Below, piece after piece: positions 37,101 through 48,240 of a DNA stretch of 64,000 bases. Within the stretch, counting starts at the first letter, position 1, and every line of letters begins with the position of its first letter. The notes under the pieces are model-generated. The model was not told the DNA's origin and did no database searches. It saw nothing but the letters and a program-made list of their open reading frames with translations. The DNA is taken from the NCBI GenBank assembly GCA_013399895.1, contig VXBA01001643.1, positions 708,152 through 772,151 of the forward strand. The letters are read 5' to 3'. The stretch is from Serilophus lunatus. Taxonomy: Eukaryota; Chordata; Aves; Passeriformes; Eurylaimidae. The translations under genes and the position numbers were made by a program.

Positions 37101-40100
37101 AAGCAGAGGAGCCTTGAAGGAAACACGAGGCCATTTCAGGGCAGAAAAGTCTCCTGGGAATTTCTGACGTATTTTGGGGATAAGCTGAAGCAAACAGAAA
37201 AAATCCTAATATTGGGCAGGGTAGAGACAGCCCAAAAACCAGAGTTTGAGCTCCCTTTGTAGTTATTTGTGGTGCTGGGTAGGGTTTCACTCGTGGTTTC
37301 TATTCTTTTCCTCACCCTTAAAAAATGTGATGGATTCCATAAGGTTTCTGACTGACACTCAGGTCCAGCACTGCAAAACCAGCCCACCCCCCTCATTCCC
37401 ACAGTCCCTGCTCTAAACTGGGCTTTCAGTGCTGGGCACCCAGAGTTCCTCAGGGTTATCCAGCTGATGGAAAGCTATCAGACCTGATTTCCCCATTTAT
37501 TTCATTCTTCCTTGAATAATTTCATTACCTATTCCCTGATTTATTCCATTGTTTATTTTGTTCTTCCCTGCCACCTCTGTCTGTGTGTCATCTCCAACTG
37601 CCCCTCCTGTGTCAATGCCTTTGTCCCAAAGCACTGGAATCTCTCCAGATTAGTCCCTCCCAGTCCCCATCACGAGTTTAAATCCCCAGTAGTTCCTGGT
37701 GCCCTTTGTTTCACCACACTGGGAGATGCCAACTCTGGCCAGGCTGCCAAGTCACCTCCTTGTGCATCAAGGATGGGCCTCCCAGATTCCCAGGCTTATC
37801 CCCTGCCCTCAGGTGCCTTTATCCTGGGAAGTACCAGTGACACCTGTTCAGGAACGGGAGGTTTGACCCCAAAATTTTGGATTCATCATGGGTCACCCTA
37901 CATACCCTTCATCACAGCCACATCAGCTGCTGAGCAGTGATGGCGGTGTTACACAATTCCAAACATGCTCCATGTTTTTCCCTATGTTAATGCACAAAGG
38001 AGAACACAACACACCACACAGAAAAAGTCATGTTCTGTGCACTCATGCTGATGGTTCAGAGTGTTCTCCAGGTGCATCTCTCCACCCATAATTTACTCAC
38101 ACAGATCTGAGACTCAAAGCTGCCCAGAACCCATTTGCAGGGTTCTGCTGCTGGCACTGCCAGGTCACTGCACCCCCAGGTGTCCTTGAAGCCTTTGCTC
38201 TGGGTGTGTGGCAGGGTAGGAGCCTCTGTTCAGTTCCAGGAGCCTCTTCCAGCACCAAAGCAGCCACCTGGGCCATTTCCCTCAACACATTCCTGGGAGC
38301 TTCCTCTGAGAGCTCCTTGGCCAGGCTGATTCTCTGCATGTTCTCCCTCAGCTTCCCTCGGAGCTGTACCTGCTCCAGACACTCGGGGTTTGCAGTTCTG
38401 CTCCTCTCTCCCAGCTGAGTCTGGCTGTGGAGCTCGAAGCAAAACATTCCTGGAGCACAGTTTTCCAAGCAAGGACGCTCTTTGTGAAAAAACTCAACTC
38501 CTCCACCAGGCTGGACCTGCCTCAGGTTGTCAGGCCCTTTCCTCTCCTTCCAGTGAGTATAAAGCTCTAGTCCTTCACCAGCACCTTGTGGGCACCTGGA
38601 AACACAGACCTGCATCTGGTTGGAGTCCAACAAAGGGATGTTTAAACACTTTTGCTGCTGAAAAACTCAACACATGATGCAAGAGATCCCTGGGACTGAA
38701 AACATCCATAAAAGAAGCTCGTGCCCAGTTTCCTTATCACTGTCACTGCACTGTCTGGGCTGTCTAACAGAGGTGTTTGCCAGCAGCAACTCAACAAACC
38801 CAAATATAACTTCCTTAAGGATTTCCTTAAGCACACAGGGCCAAACCCACCCCTGACAGAGCTGCTCTGCCTCCCCTCCACTGAGATCAAGTCTTTTCAC
38901 CTGGCTACAGCTGAGCTGTCTTCTCTGTTTGTTCAGTTAGTGAAAAGCATCAAGTGTTGGGTGAGGCTTTTCTCAAAAGGCTCTTGCAAATCCAGCCTGA
39001 TCTTCCACGTGACACCTCATTGTTCTCCAGGTCAGGTCAGGCCAGGTCCCCCCAGGTTTCAGGGCTGGTTCTGTGCTGTCACAAGTGCAGATGTCACAGG
39101 GCAGGGCTGGAGTAGCACCAGAAAAGCCCAATCTCACAAGGTGTATTTTCATGACCAGTCAGCACAGAAACATTCTATGGTACTATAAAGCAGAAATAAG
39201 CTACAAAAATGCCCCAAATCTCCATTATTGGATTTGGGAGTTCTTTTGTTGCCTCAAATCAAAACTTTACAAAAGGGAAGAGATTCTGAGCAACTTCAAA
39301 CAAAGCTACTTGGAGCAGGAATGGGGGGAGAACTGAAATGGTTGAAACAGCCCATACAAATTATTCCTACAGTATAAAAAAAAAATGAAATTAGTTTGAA
39401 ATGTGATAAATATTGAATCGTTCTTCAAGTTTTGGAACTGCAATAGAGACCAAGAGCTGACCCTAATTAACAGAAACTCAGGATCTGTTATCAGTTTTGA
39501 GATGAGATTATGATGAAAAGCTTTCCAGATCCAGGCCAGGTGATTCAGAGGGAGCACAGAATCCCTCGGTGTGGGGGTCAGATTGTGTGGCCTCCACAAG
39601 GCTCTTCCTTTTGCCAGGAAGCAAAAGAACAGTTGCTTTTCCACTTCATGGTTAAAAATCACTTTGTTTCCACTAAAATTGGGTAAAAGATGCAGATTTT
39701 CAGTAGCAGAGGATCTTGTTCAGTAATTTTTCATACCTCCAGTAGATTAAAGCTTTTCCCCACTAAGCAAATCCATCCTTCTAATCCAAAAGGAACCCAC
39801 GGGCCAGAAGTTTGGAATCCCCTCAGAACATGCTCAGGCCACTGTGCTTTTAATCAGAATTTGACATTCAAATCCCTCAGGCAGCTTTAGGGATTGTGGA
39901 GCAGTTGCACCACTGGAGCCCAAAGGAGCAGCTCCGTTATCCAAGTGGAAATCAGAGCCCTGGTTCCATGAGAACACTCCTAGAGCAGAGTTTGTTTGAC
40001 AAACCTGCACAAACCTAATTGCATCTCCTGTGCAATGGAACACATGAGCCATGTGCTCACAGTATTTCCAACAAATGTCAGGGAGGTTTGTTTTTTTACA

Positions 40101-43100
40101 GAAGGAAAACTTCAGGCTCACTTTTAAACAATAAAATCTGTTTTAGTACGTTTCCCTGTTGCCAAATTAATGCTGAGTGTGCTTTGCTTTGCTTCTCTGT
40201 TTTGCTTTTATGTGTCTAAGTTTCCTAAAAAAAAAAAAAAAAAGAGGGGAAGGAGCAGAGAGGGAACATGGAGTTTTTTCCAATAAAGTGATGAATCCTA
40301 ATGATAAATAGAAATGAAGAATCTGTTCTCTGGGGTGCCACAGAAGACCAAGATGTTCCTACAAATTTATAACAGTATGAGAGAAGGAAAAATAACATTT
40401 TATCAACTTCCGTCTCATTCCATAAAATTTATTTAAAGAAGGATCAATGAATAATAAATAGTTCATTAGACTCCCCTGAAGTGTGTTATTTAGAGCTGAT
40501 TTAAGGAATGTGCAAAGTCTGAGCTAACAACTGATCCCATTAACCCTCCTCAGAACTCCTTCCTGGCTTCTTTCCCACTAAACAGCTAAGATTGGTCTTT
40601 GACAGAAACACTGTTGGTTTTTTTCAGAAAATTAAAATATTCCAATCAAATACCTCATTTTCTGGAGAAAATCAGATTTCTCTTAAATAAAAAACATTAG
40701 AAAACATTAAAAGTTTTTGTCTTTACTGAAAGCTAAAAAACTTCCTCAAATGCCCGAATGAGTCTGTTCAGAAGGGCCTGCTCCATGTTCCTTGGAAGGG
40801 GGTTCCAGTTGCCTCCTTTTTGGTCTGTGGGTGACAGTCCCAGTGATTTCTCCCCTCTTGGACATGAGATGGGAGATTTGGAGTCATGGGGAGGGATATT
40901 GAGGGATAAAGTGATAGGAAAATTGTGCTTTAACTCGTCCAAACTGCAGCTCCCACAATCTCAACAACACCAACCTCTATTTTTTTCCCAAGAAGTTAAA
41001 AAGCAATCAGTTTTAATTCAGCCAATTAAATAATGTTCCTTTGACTTCCCCTTCCGTGACCTCCATCAAAACTCCAGTTACTTGGAGCCTCAGGAACATC
41101 TGACAGGAGGGAATGGCAGGGAGCTGGCCTTGGGTGCTGTGCTGGAGAATTTATGACTAAATTCCCATTACAAATGGAAAGTGCCCTCGTCTTTAAAGGC
41201 TCCTTTGCATGGACAGGCTGGGCAGCAAAGTCAGCAAATCCAACTGGGGCTGGAAAAAATTCCCTCATTCATTCTATACTTTCTGCTCCTACGAGGACAT
41301 TTTGATGTTCCCTGGAGTTTCTCTGTCACAGAAATGATCCCCTGCACACTCTGTAAATAATCCACCGCACGTTCTGCAGCTCTGGTGCTTTTTTAGCCCC
41401 ATAAACAAGTTATTTTGGGGGATCTTTGAATTTTCCTGTGTTTCTACTCAATTTAGTGTTTTTCACCAAATTGTCCCAGCGTGGTTCCCCAGGAACAGCC
41501 CTGCAGGGACTTCCTGGCAGTTTGCAGAGAGCACTTGGGTCCCTCCTGGATGAAAATAAATGTGTAAATGTGAGATCATCCCCATTTATTCCCTTTCCTA
41601 CCTCCACATTTACAGGCTCTGGCAGGGAGTCCCCACCGTTATTTTTTGTTCAAAAGTTGGGTGCTGACAACCTGTGTCCATTGACTTCTTGTGTGTCTGT
41701 GTGCAGTTCCAGTGCTGGAGCATTTTTGGATGAATCCCAGGATTTACTCATTATCACTTTAACCACTTTCCACAAAGAAGGGGGCGAGGGGTGAAACATC
41801 CAAAGAAAATAGTTCAAATCTTGTTACCAATGTTTCGACAGGGCTGCCTTGTGTTTACAGGAAGGGGCTCCCGCTGTGAAAGAGAAAGAAACTTGTGATT
41901 TTTTTTCCAAAAAGAAGAGGAATTGGCTTCCTACAACAATTTTCTTTATATATTCTCCAGAGGGAAACACTGCACTGTGGGGAAAGGGGGACCAGGACAA
42001 CAGGAGGGTTTGGATGAACCAAGGGCTCAGAACTCCCTGGACCACATACCCAGATTGTGGATGAACTGTTCAACCTGGAGAAAGGAAAACACGACATCAA
42101 AGTACCCTCTGAAATTCCCATTTGGAAAGTTCGGAGTCGGGCTCCTCTCCCCAGTCCCACCAGAGCCAGGACAACTTTCCCCACATCCTGTGCAGCTCCA
42201 CCAGCACAAACCATTCCCCCTCCCAACCAGCAGGTCCAGGGCCAACATCCCAGGGCTGCTCCATCCCTTGGATACCTCGGGAACAGGCTGGGGGTTCCTG
42301 GGAGCAATCCCAGGGATGTGCCCCCATTCCACCAGGAGCTGTTCCTGCCCATCATCACTGCACCACACACTTCCAACTGCCCTCCACCAAATCCCACCTA
42401 TCCTGTCCAGGATGAAAGGCTGGAAAAAGTATTTGCCAGTCAATTCAGGAAGTCTTCGAAAATCAAAAAAGAAACGGCCAAGGAATCAGGATATTTTTTT
42501 AATTTATTTTCATGGGAAGCTGAGGACACTGACCTTCACCTGTCTGGTGAAGATACTGAACTGGATGTGACTCTCAGAATTACTGTCTCAACACAGGTTG
42601 TCTCTCATCTCTATAGCCTAAATTCTTCTGAGCATTTCTGATTGTCCCCTGCACTGACTGAGCAATTTGTTAAATATTCTATTAAACTGGACAATATTCA
42701 GCCTTCCCAATGCAGACTGAGAGTAAAGTGGTGCTTAACAGAGGGACATTGGGAGCTGCAGAACACCTGAAAGGTTAAATGTCAGTGCAAACAGTGACCT
42801 GTAGCAGCAGAGCAAGAGCTCAGGTCCTTCCTGAGCCAAAACAAAAGCTGGAGATTGGCATCTCCCTCTTGGCTCTCAAAGGAGCCCTGGATTTTTGGAG
42901 GGCTCCTGAAACACAGCTCGACAATCACTCCCCAGCCAATAAAAGGCAGAGACACAGATTCATAAAAACTTTCTGCATCTCATAAAACATAACATGCAGT
43001 TGCTAAATTAGAAATTCAGATCTTCCATGTCCTTGGCTGGATGGAAATGGAGACTCCCAATTGCTTGTTAGAAACCACAACGTGCTGGGCTGGTTTGGGG

Positions 43101-46100
43101 TTGGGTTTTTTTTTCCCCCAAAATCCCCTTCCCACTCCTGCTCTGACATCTTTTCTCTTTTTTCATACCAGTTTTTCAACCACGAATCCCAGACCATAGG
43201 CAGATTTCTGTTTAAGTCTCAGGTCTCCTGCCCATTCTCTTACTCACATAAAATAGTGCAATTAATTTATTGCAGTCTCACCACAGTTGTTTTATTCATC
43301 ATCACTGCAGAGCTCCGGTGAAGGACACCCAGGAGAGGCAATATCACTTTAACAAAACCATCCTGATGAAAGAAAGCTGAGAACCCAGGGAGAGACAGTC
43401 AGCTTAGATACCTACAGTTGATTCTGAGATGATATTTCTTCCAATAAACCATTATTTTATATGATTATGTGTATAGAGCCTGTGAAGGGAAAAAGCCACA
43501 CCGTAAACAGATGTGGGAAAAATCAGAGAGGAAAAGTACCTTTGGCAGACACCAGAATTGAGGTAATTAAGCAATGGCAGATTCATTAAGAGTTCCACTC
43601 TTACCTCACATAGGGGTCTGGGGCGAAAATGTCACTTGAGAGGATGGGCAATCCAACAAGGGTATGGTCCCAGCTATTCCATGATGCCAAAAGGCAGCTG
43701 GGGGGGATCTTAAAGGGAGAAGGGCCCCTGTTCAAAGAGCTCTGGGGCAGCCTGAGGGTTTCTGATCCCCTCCTGGGAAGAGGAATGTCTGTCCACAGGG
43801 AAAAGGCAGATCTGAGGCTAGATCTCTCCAGAACTGATTTTGCAATGTAGTTTTGAGCAGTTAAGGCACTTGGTGGGCGCTGGCTACTCAGGATGCTATT
43901 TGAGAATTTACAGAGAAACAAAGACAAATGAACCTTACAAATCCGTGCCCTGAGCAAGCTGATGTGAGGCTAAATGTTCAGGAATCTGAGCTACATTTTG
44001 TTTTACTTTCACAAAGTTAAGATTGGCAAACATGTACATGTGTAATTAGGGTTTATGGGCTGCAGGTATTCACCTAATTTGACTCTAAAATGGTGTGTGT
44101 GAGGCTAAACCCTGGTCTGCCACCAGTCTCTCTCACTCAGGGATTTCTTAGTGCCCAGTTGAGGTACTGATATGGGCTCTCCATATTATTTTCTGTTTTT
44201 TTCAGCCAATACCCAAAATCCTCTTAAGTTACACTAACCTGGGCCACTGACAAATAACTATTACTCTGCTTCCAGCCTATCTCTGGAGCCCATCAGGTTT
44301 TATTACAACTCTCTTTAATGTCTGTGTAGAACATTAGAAGGGTCTGCATATTCAAGTTAAAAAAAAAATGAATCAAAACAACCAGCTGAGATACAAAACT
44401 GGCCTGTCTCAGCATGACATAGTGCCATGAGGTTCCCAGACTGCTGCTAAGAAAACACAGCCCAGTGCCCCTGCCCAGCTCTGCCTCATCTGCCAGGAGA
44501 TGTTGAAATTGGGCCTTCCTGGCGCTGCCTTTATTTACCACAGTGGCACTGACTCCGTGTGAAGTGGCCCTTTCCATTTGGGTTGCCTCAGCCAAGGTCA
44601 TCATTGCGTAAAGCATGAGCCCACAAATAGCAATTTCTTGCTATTTCTGAGGAGAATTACTAGTTGTGTTTGCATCAAGGCCTGTGAGGAATCCCTGCTA
44701 CACTTGGGACGTGGCAGAGCTGACTTACTCAGAGTTTCTTGGATTAAGGAGCAAGAGAAAAAAGAGTCAGAACGATGAGTCACTGCTGAGTGAAAATGAG
44801 CTCTGAAGCTTCTCATGGAAATAAAGCTTTCTTAAAAATCATGGGCACCTATATACACTTTTTCTATATATTAATATAGACATGAGAATAAATATGTACA
44901 TATAAAGAAAGATTTCAGCACTTGTCTAGCCAGAAGTGTTTGTCTCTAAACAGAGAGCACGACATTCTGGATGGAGCTGAGAATATATCCTGGGATATAA
45001 AGCCTCAGCCTCTGAAGGAACTGCAAAGCTCATGCCCTTGTGCCTTCTTTGCAAAAGAATTAATCAATTATCATGAAGAAATGATCCTCTGTGTAAGAGC
45101 AGGTCCAGATTTTAAAGGTACTTCAATGTCCAGCTCTTAACAGAATCACAACCCAGATGTTCTGCTTCTCTGCTGTCACATGCCCAGGGCATCATCTGTG
45201 TGTTCAATCTCTTACAGGAAATAAAAATTGATGTTCTTTTTCCCAACCTAAATCAAGAATTCATCCCAACTGAAGAGGGTGGCTGTTAGTTTTTTGTTGT
45301 GGTTCTTCTTATGGCTGCTTTGCCTCAGAGGGAACAAGGTGATGGGATCAAGAGCACAAAAACGACCTCAGAAACAAGAGTATCCCACCTCCAGCATGAT
45401 TTGATTTCTCCTGCTTGGCTGTGTCTAATTAAGGTTTTACAAGATGCTGCAAGTCCTGGTGTCTCTCCAGGGCCTGAGAACCTTCTCTGCCATGGTCACT
45501 ACATGGCAAAGAGATACCCCCATGTAAAGCAGAGCTGCAAAGCACACAGCCAATTTACAGGTCTCCAAGATCACATTTACTGAGGTCCTGCAGCAGAGAG
45601 ATCCTGAGTGTTGGACCCTGGTGCTGGAATGTCATTAATCAGAGGATAATGGACGGGAAGGTGGGTGGCTGCTGATAGTTTTGGCTCATTAAGGACACTT
45701 TTGGAAGGCTGCCAGATTGTGTGGAGAATTTTTGAAATGCTTTAAACAATACCCTCTTTACAATGTTATAAAATACTGGGGTGGCTCCAGTGGGTTTCCA
45801 ACTGACTCTGGGCCAGTAAAACCTCAGGATTCCAGTCAGCTGTGACCAGGGCTCAGAAGTGTGTCTGGGGTGGCTGAGGTCACCAACACCCCTCGGTTTT
45901 GTGCCCCACTGGAAAGCAAACAATGTCCATGGGGCTGCAGCTTGTGCACAACCCTAAAGCCTCCACCTTAGCTCTTTGTGGCTTTGCTGCTGCAATTTTC
46001 ACTCCTTTGTAGGTGATGGAGATGCCCTTTCCTCAGACAAAGATGTCCTGTTGGGTAATAGTGAAATAAAATATTCCATTGATGCTCAGGTAGGGCTGAA

Positions 46101-46203
46101 TCTTCCATCATATTTCAGGTTGGAGTCCAAAATTTGTCTTGTCACAGAGAGAAATGATGTGATGCGAAAGACAAATGGCTGCAGGGACAGGAAGAGTATA
46201 ATC
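34101..46203. other. twelve-kilobase single-copy stretch, no confident gene
   Basis: No CR1 signature was recognised. An A17 run is at 40227-40243. Stop-poor blocks give long frames at 38097-38633 (minus, 178 codons) and at 41855-42641 (up to 215 codons, several frames on both strands at once). Neither has a known domain or clear splice context. An AT-rich patch at 35190-35270 has several ATTA cores. Sequence at 36.2-36.65 kb and 43.6-43.95 kb has an LTR-like texture, but I could not confirm LTR ends. Confidence 0.45.
40227..40243 (+). repeat. poly(A) run of 17
   Basis: An uninterrupted run of 17 A is followed by 'gaggggaagg'. No retrotransposed gene was recognised to its left. Confidence 0.9.
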
Positions 46204-46265
46204 ATGGAATCATTGAATAGTTTGGGTTGGAAGGGACCTTTAAAGGCCATCCAGTCCCTACACAT
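46204..46265 (-). mobile_element. short CR1 LINE 3'-end fragment, sense on minus strand
   Basis: The block 'atggaatcattgaatagttt' plus 'gggttggaagggacctttaaaggccatccagtccc' is the reverse complement of the extreme 3' end of CR1. It stops after about 60 bases, so it is a very short 5'-truncated insertion or the survivor of a later deletion. Sequence to its right has no CR1 match that I can see. Confidence 0.9.
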
Positions 46266-47236
46266 GCCCCAGTAATGTGCAAAATGGAGCCTTAGGCTGG
46301 AGCAGATTTGATGTGGTACCAGTCCCACCCCTACAGCTCTGTATTGCAGCCCCTTCCCAGCCACAGGTGGAACTCCATGGCCTGGTGTAAGTAACTGCTC
46401 CACATTCAGGGTAAGCAAGGCCACAACCAGGGTCAGATGGTTTGTAAATAATTGTTGGGCTTTTGTTGGACACCACTCGACTGAGCAAAGCAGTGAACTG
46501 ATTGTGTTCATATGAGCAACTGTTGTAAGTCACAGACCAGGCTCCTCATCCTTATCCACACTTCCATTAAAATTAGGGAAACTTTGCTCTGCTCTCTTGG
46601 GAGCTCTAACACTAGAAGTCTTTTAACTTTTTAAGAGTAAAAGTTTCCCATGCTGGTAAAAGTGATATTATTTAATATTACTATTTTTTTTGTTTTAATC
46701 TTATTTTAGTAAAATATCATTCCCATTTTTTATTACTATTATTTTTATGACAGAAAATCATTCCATTTCCAAAGGAGACACAGTTCAGATGGCTTTATTT
46801 ATAGGAAAGTAAAAACTAAACCTGAAGCTATCACTCCCTCCCTTCTCTGTTTCCATAAACATGATTACTCCCAATAGAAAAAATGAGAGAAGTAAATTGT
46901 CATAATATCATTCATCAAGAGGGGTCTGATAATCCTAGACACTCAAAGTCATGTTTGCAAAACAAAACACACTAAATGGAAACAGAACACTCCAAGAATT
47001 AACCAGTTTCATTGCTTGTCCTTCCCATGCTTTAAAAAAAAATGATTTCATGGTGGAAGGCCCTTGGAATGTTTTGATGTTCTGTGAATGTAGAGCAAAA
47101 TAATCAGTGATGGAAGCCCAGACTGTCGGTCCAGCCTCACCTGTGTGACTCTACAGAAGGGAAATTCTACCTCTGGAAAGGGATTTTTGCTTTTCTTCAA
47201 GACAGAACCATCCTCCTGAACAAGCCCATCTTCTGA
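46266..47236. other. noncoding stretch, AT-rich in the middle
   Basis: The portion at about 46640-46760 is strongly AT-rich with T- and A-runs. No gene, RNA or repeat family was recognised. The 141-codon minus-strand frame at 46086-46511 overlaps CR1 and is featureless. Confidence 0.5.
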
Positions 47237-47518
47237 TGGGCACCAACCTCTGCTCTGTGCAAGCAGTGACAAGGGAAGGGTGGGAGCTGTGCCAGGGGGT
47301 TGGGATGGATCTCGGAAAAGGTTCTTCCCCCAGAGGGTGGTTGGGCACTGAACAGGCTCCCCAGGGTTTGATCACAGCTCCAAGGCTGTCAGAGCTCCAG
47401 GAGGGTTTGGGCAGCACTCAGGGACAGGGTGGGATTGTTGGAGTGTCTGTGTAGGGCCAGGGGTTGGACTGGATGGTCCTTGTGGGTCCCTTCCTGCTCA
47501 GGATATTCGGTGATTCTT
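47237..47518 (+). mobile_element. CR1 LINE fragment of the second 3'-end type, sense on plus strand
   Basis: The order is 'gggcaccaacctctgctctg', 'aagcagtgacaaggg', 'aaaggttcttcccccagagg', 'gtggttgggcactgaacagg', 'ctccccagggtttgatcaca', 'agagctccaggagggtttggg', 'agggccaggggttggactgg', 'atggtccttgtgggtccc' and 'atattcggtgattct'. This is the sense 3' end of the same subfamily type seen reversed at 10.2 and 11.6 kb, and is the longest CR1 copy in the window. The plus-strand frame across it is a repeat translation. Confidence 0.93.
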
Positions 47519-48030
47519 GCAAAGGTCTTTCTGACTGTGCAGGGGATTATTTATTGCTTGAGCACATGGCAAATGTCAGGGCCACACTTTCCCTTTCCAG
47601 CAGATTGTGATTGATCCATTCACTAAGCCCTGCTGTCACCAAAGACACTCAGAGCCATCAGCAGTCACAATGGGGACAAACAAGCCCCCACTAAATAAAA
47701 TAAACAGATATAAAAGCAAATTAGGCAAGAGAGTCTAAATGCTACCATCCAATTCCTTGCTCGGAGTGAGATGTAATCTAAGGGTTCATTGTTCCTACCA
47801 GGTTTTCCATGTTCTTGGCACTGATTTGTACAGCATGTGGACACCTTTCCCTGTGCTCAGGTGCCCCAGGCACTCCCACAAGCACTCCCACACAACCCAG
47901 TGCACTCTGATGGAGGAACAAGGTTCATCCTATTCCAGGCACTGCATTTTAGTGCTGATCATGCTGGAGGGAACAACTTCTTGGAGCATTTGCTCTTTCC
48001 AACTACTCGTTGTGGCATTTCACAGAGTAA

Positions 48031-48240
48031 ATCATGGAATGGTTTGGGTTGAAAGGGACAGGGACACCTTCCACTATCCCGGGCTGCTCCAAGCCCTGTC
48101 CAACCTGGCCTTGGACACTTCCAGGGATGGGAATCCCACAAACTCTCTGGACAACCTGCTCAGTGCCTCACCATCCTCTAAGAAAAGATTCCTTTTGCAT
48201 CTAATCTACCCCTGCCCTCTGTGAGTTTAAAACCATTGCT
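48031..48240 (-). mobile_element. CR1 LINE fragment with internal deletion, sense on minus strand
   Basis: The block starts 'atcatggaatggtttgggttg', then jumps from 'aaaggga' directly to 'cagggacaccttccac', so about 35-40 bases of the usual 'ccttaaagctcatc...ccatggg' segment are missing. It continues through 'ccttggacacttccagggatgg', 'ctctggacaacctgctcag', 'tgcctcaccatcctctaag' and 'atctaatctacccctgccctc' to 'gagtttaaaaccattgc'. This is one of the longer copies. Confidence 0.93.

Noticed and set aside
43620..43960. Possible endogenous retrovirus LTR
   Set aside because: The texture resembles avian LTR sequence ('gcagatctgaggctagatct'), but I could not find TG...CA ends, a target-site duplication or a primer-binding site.
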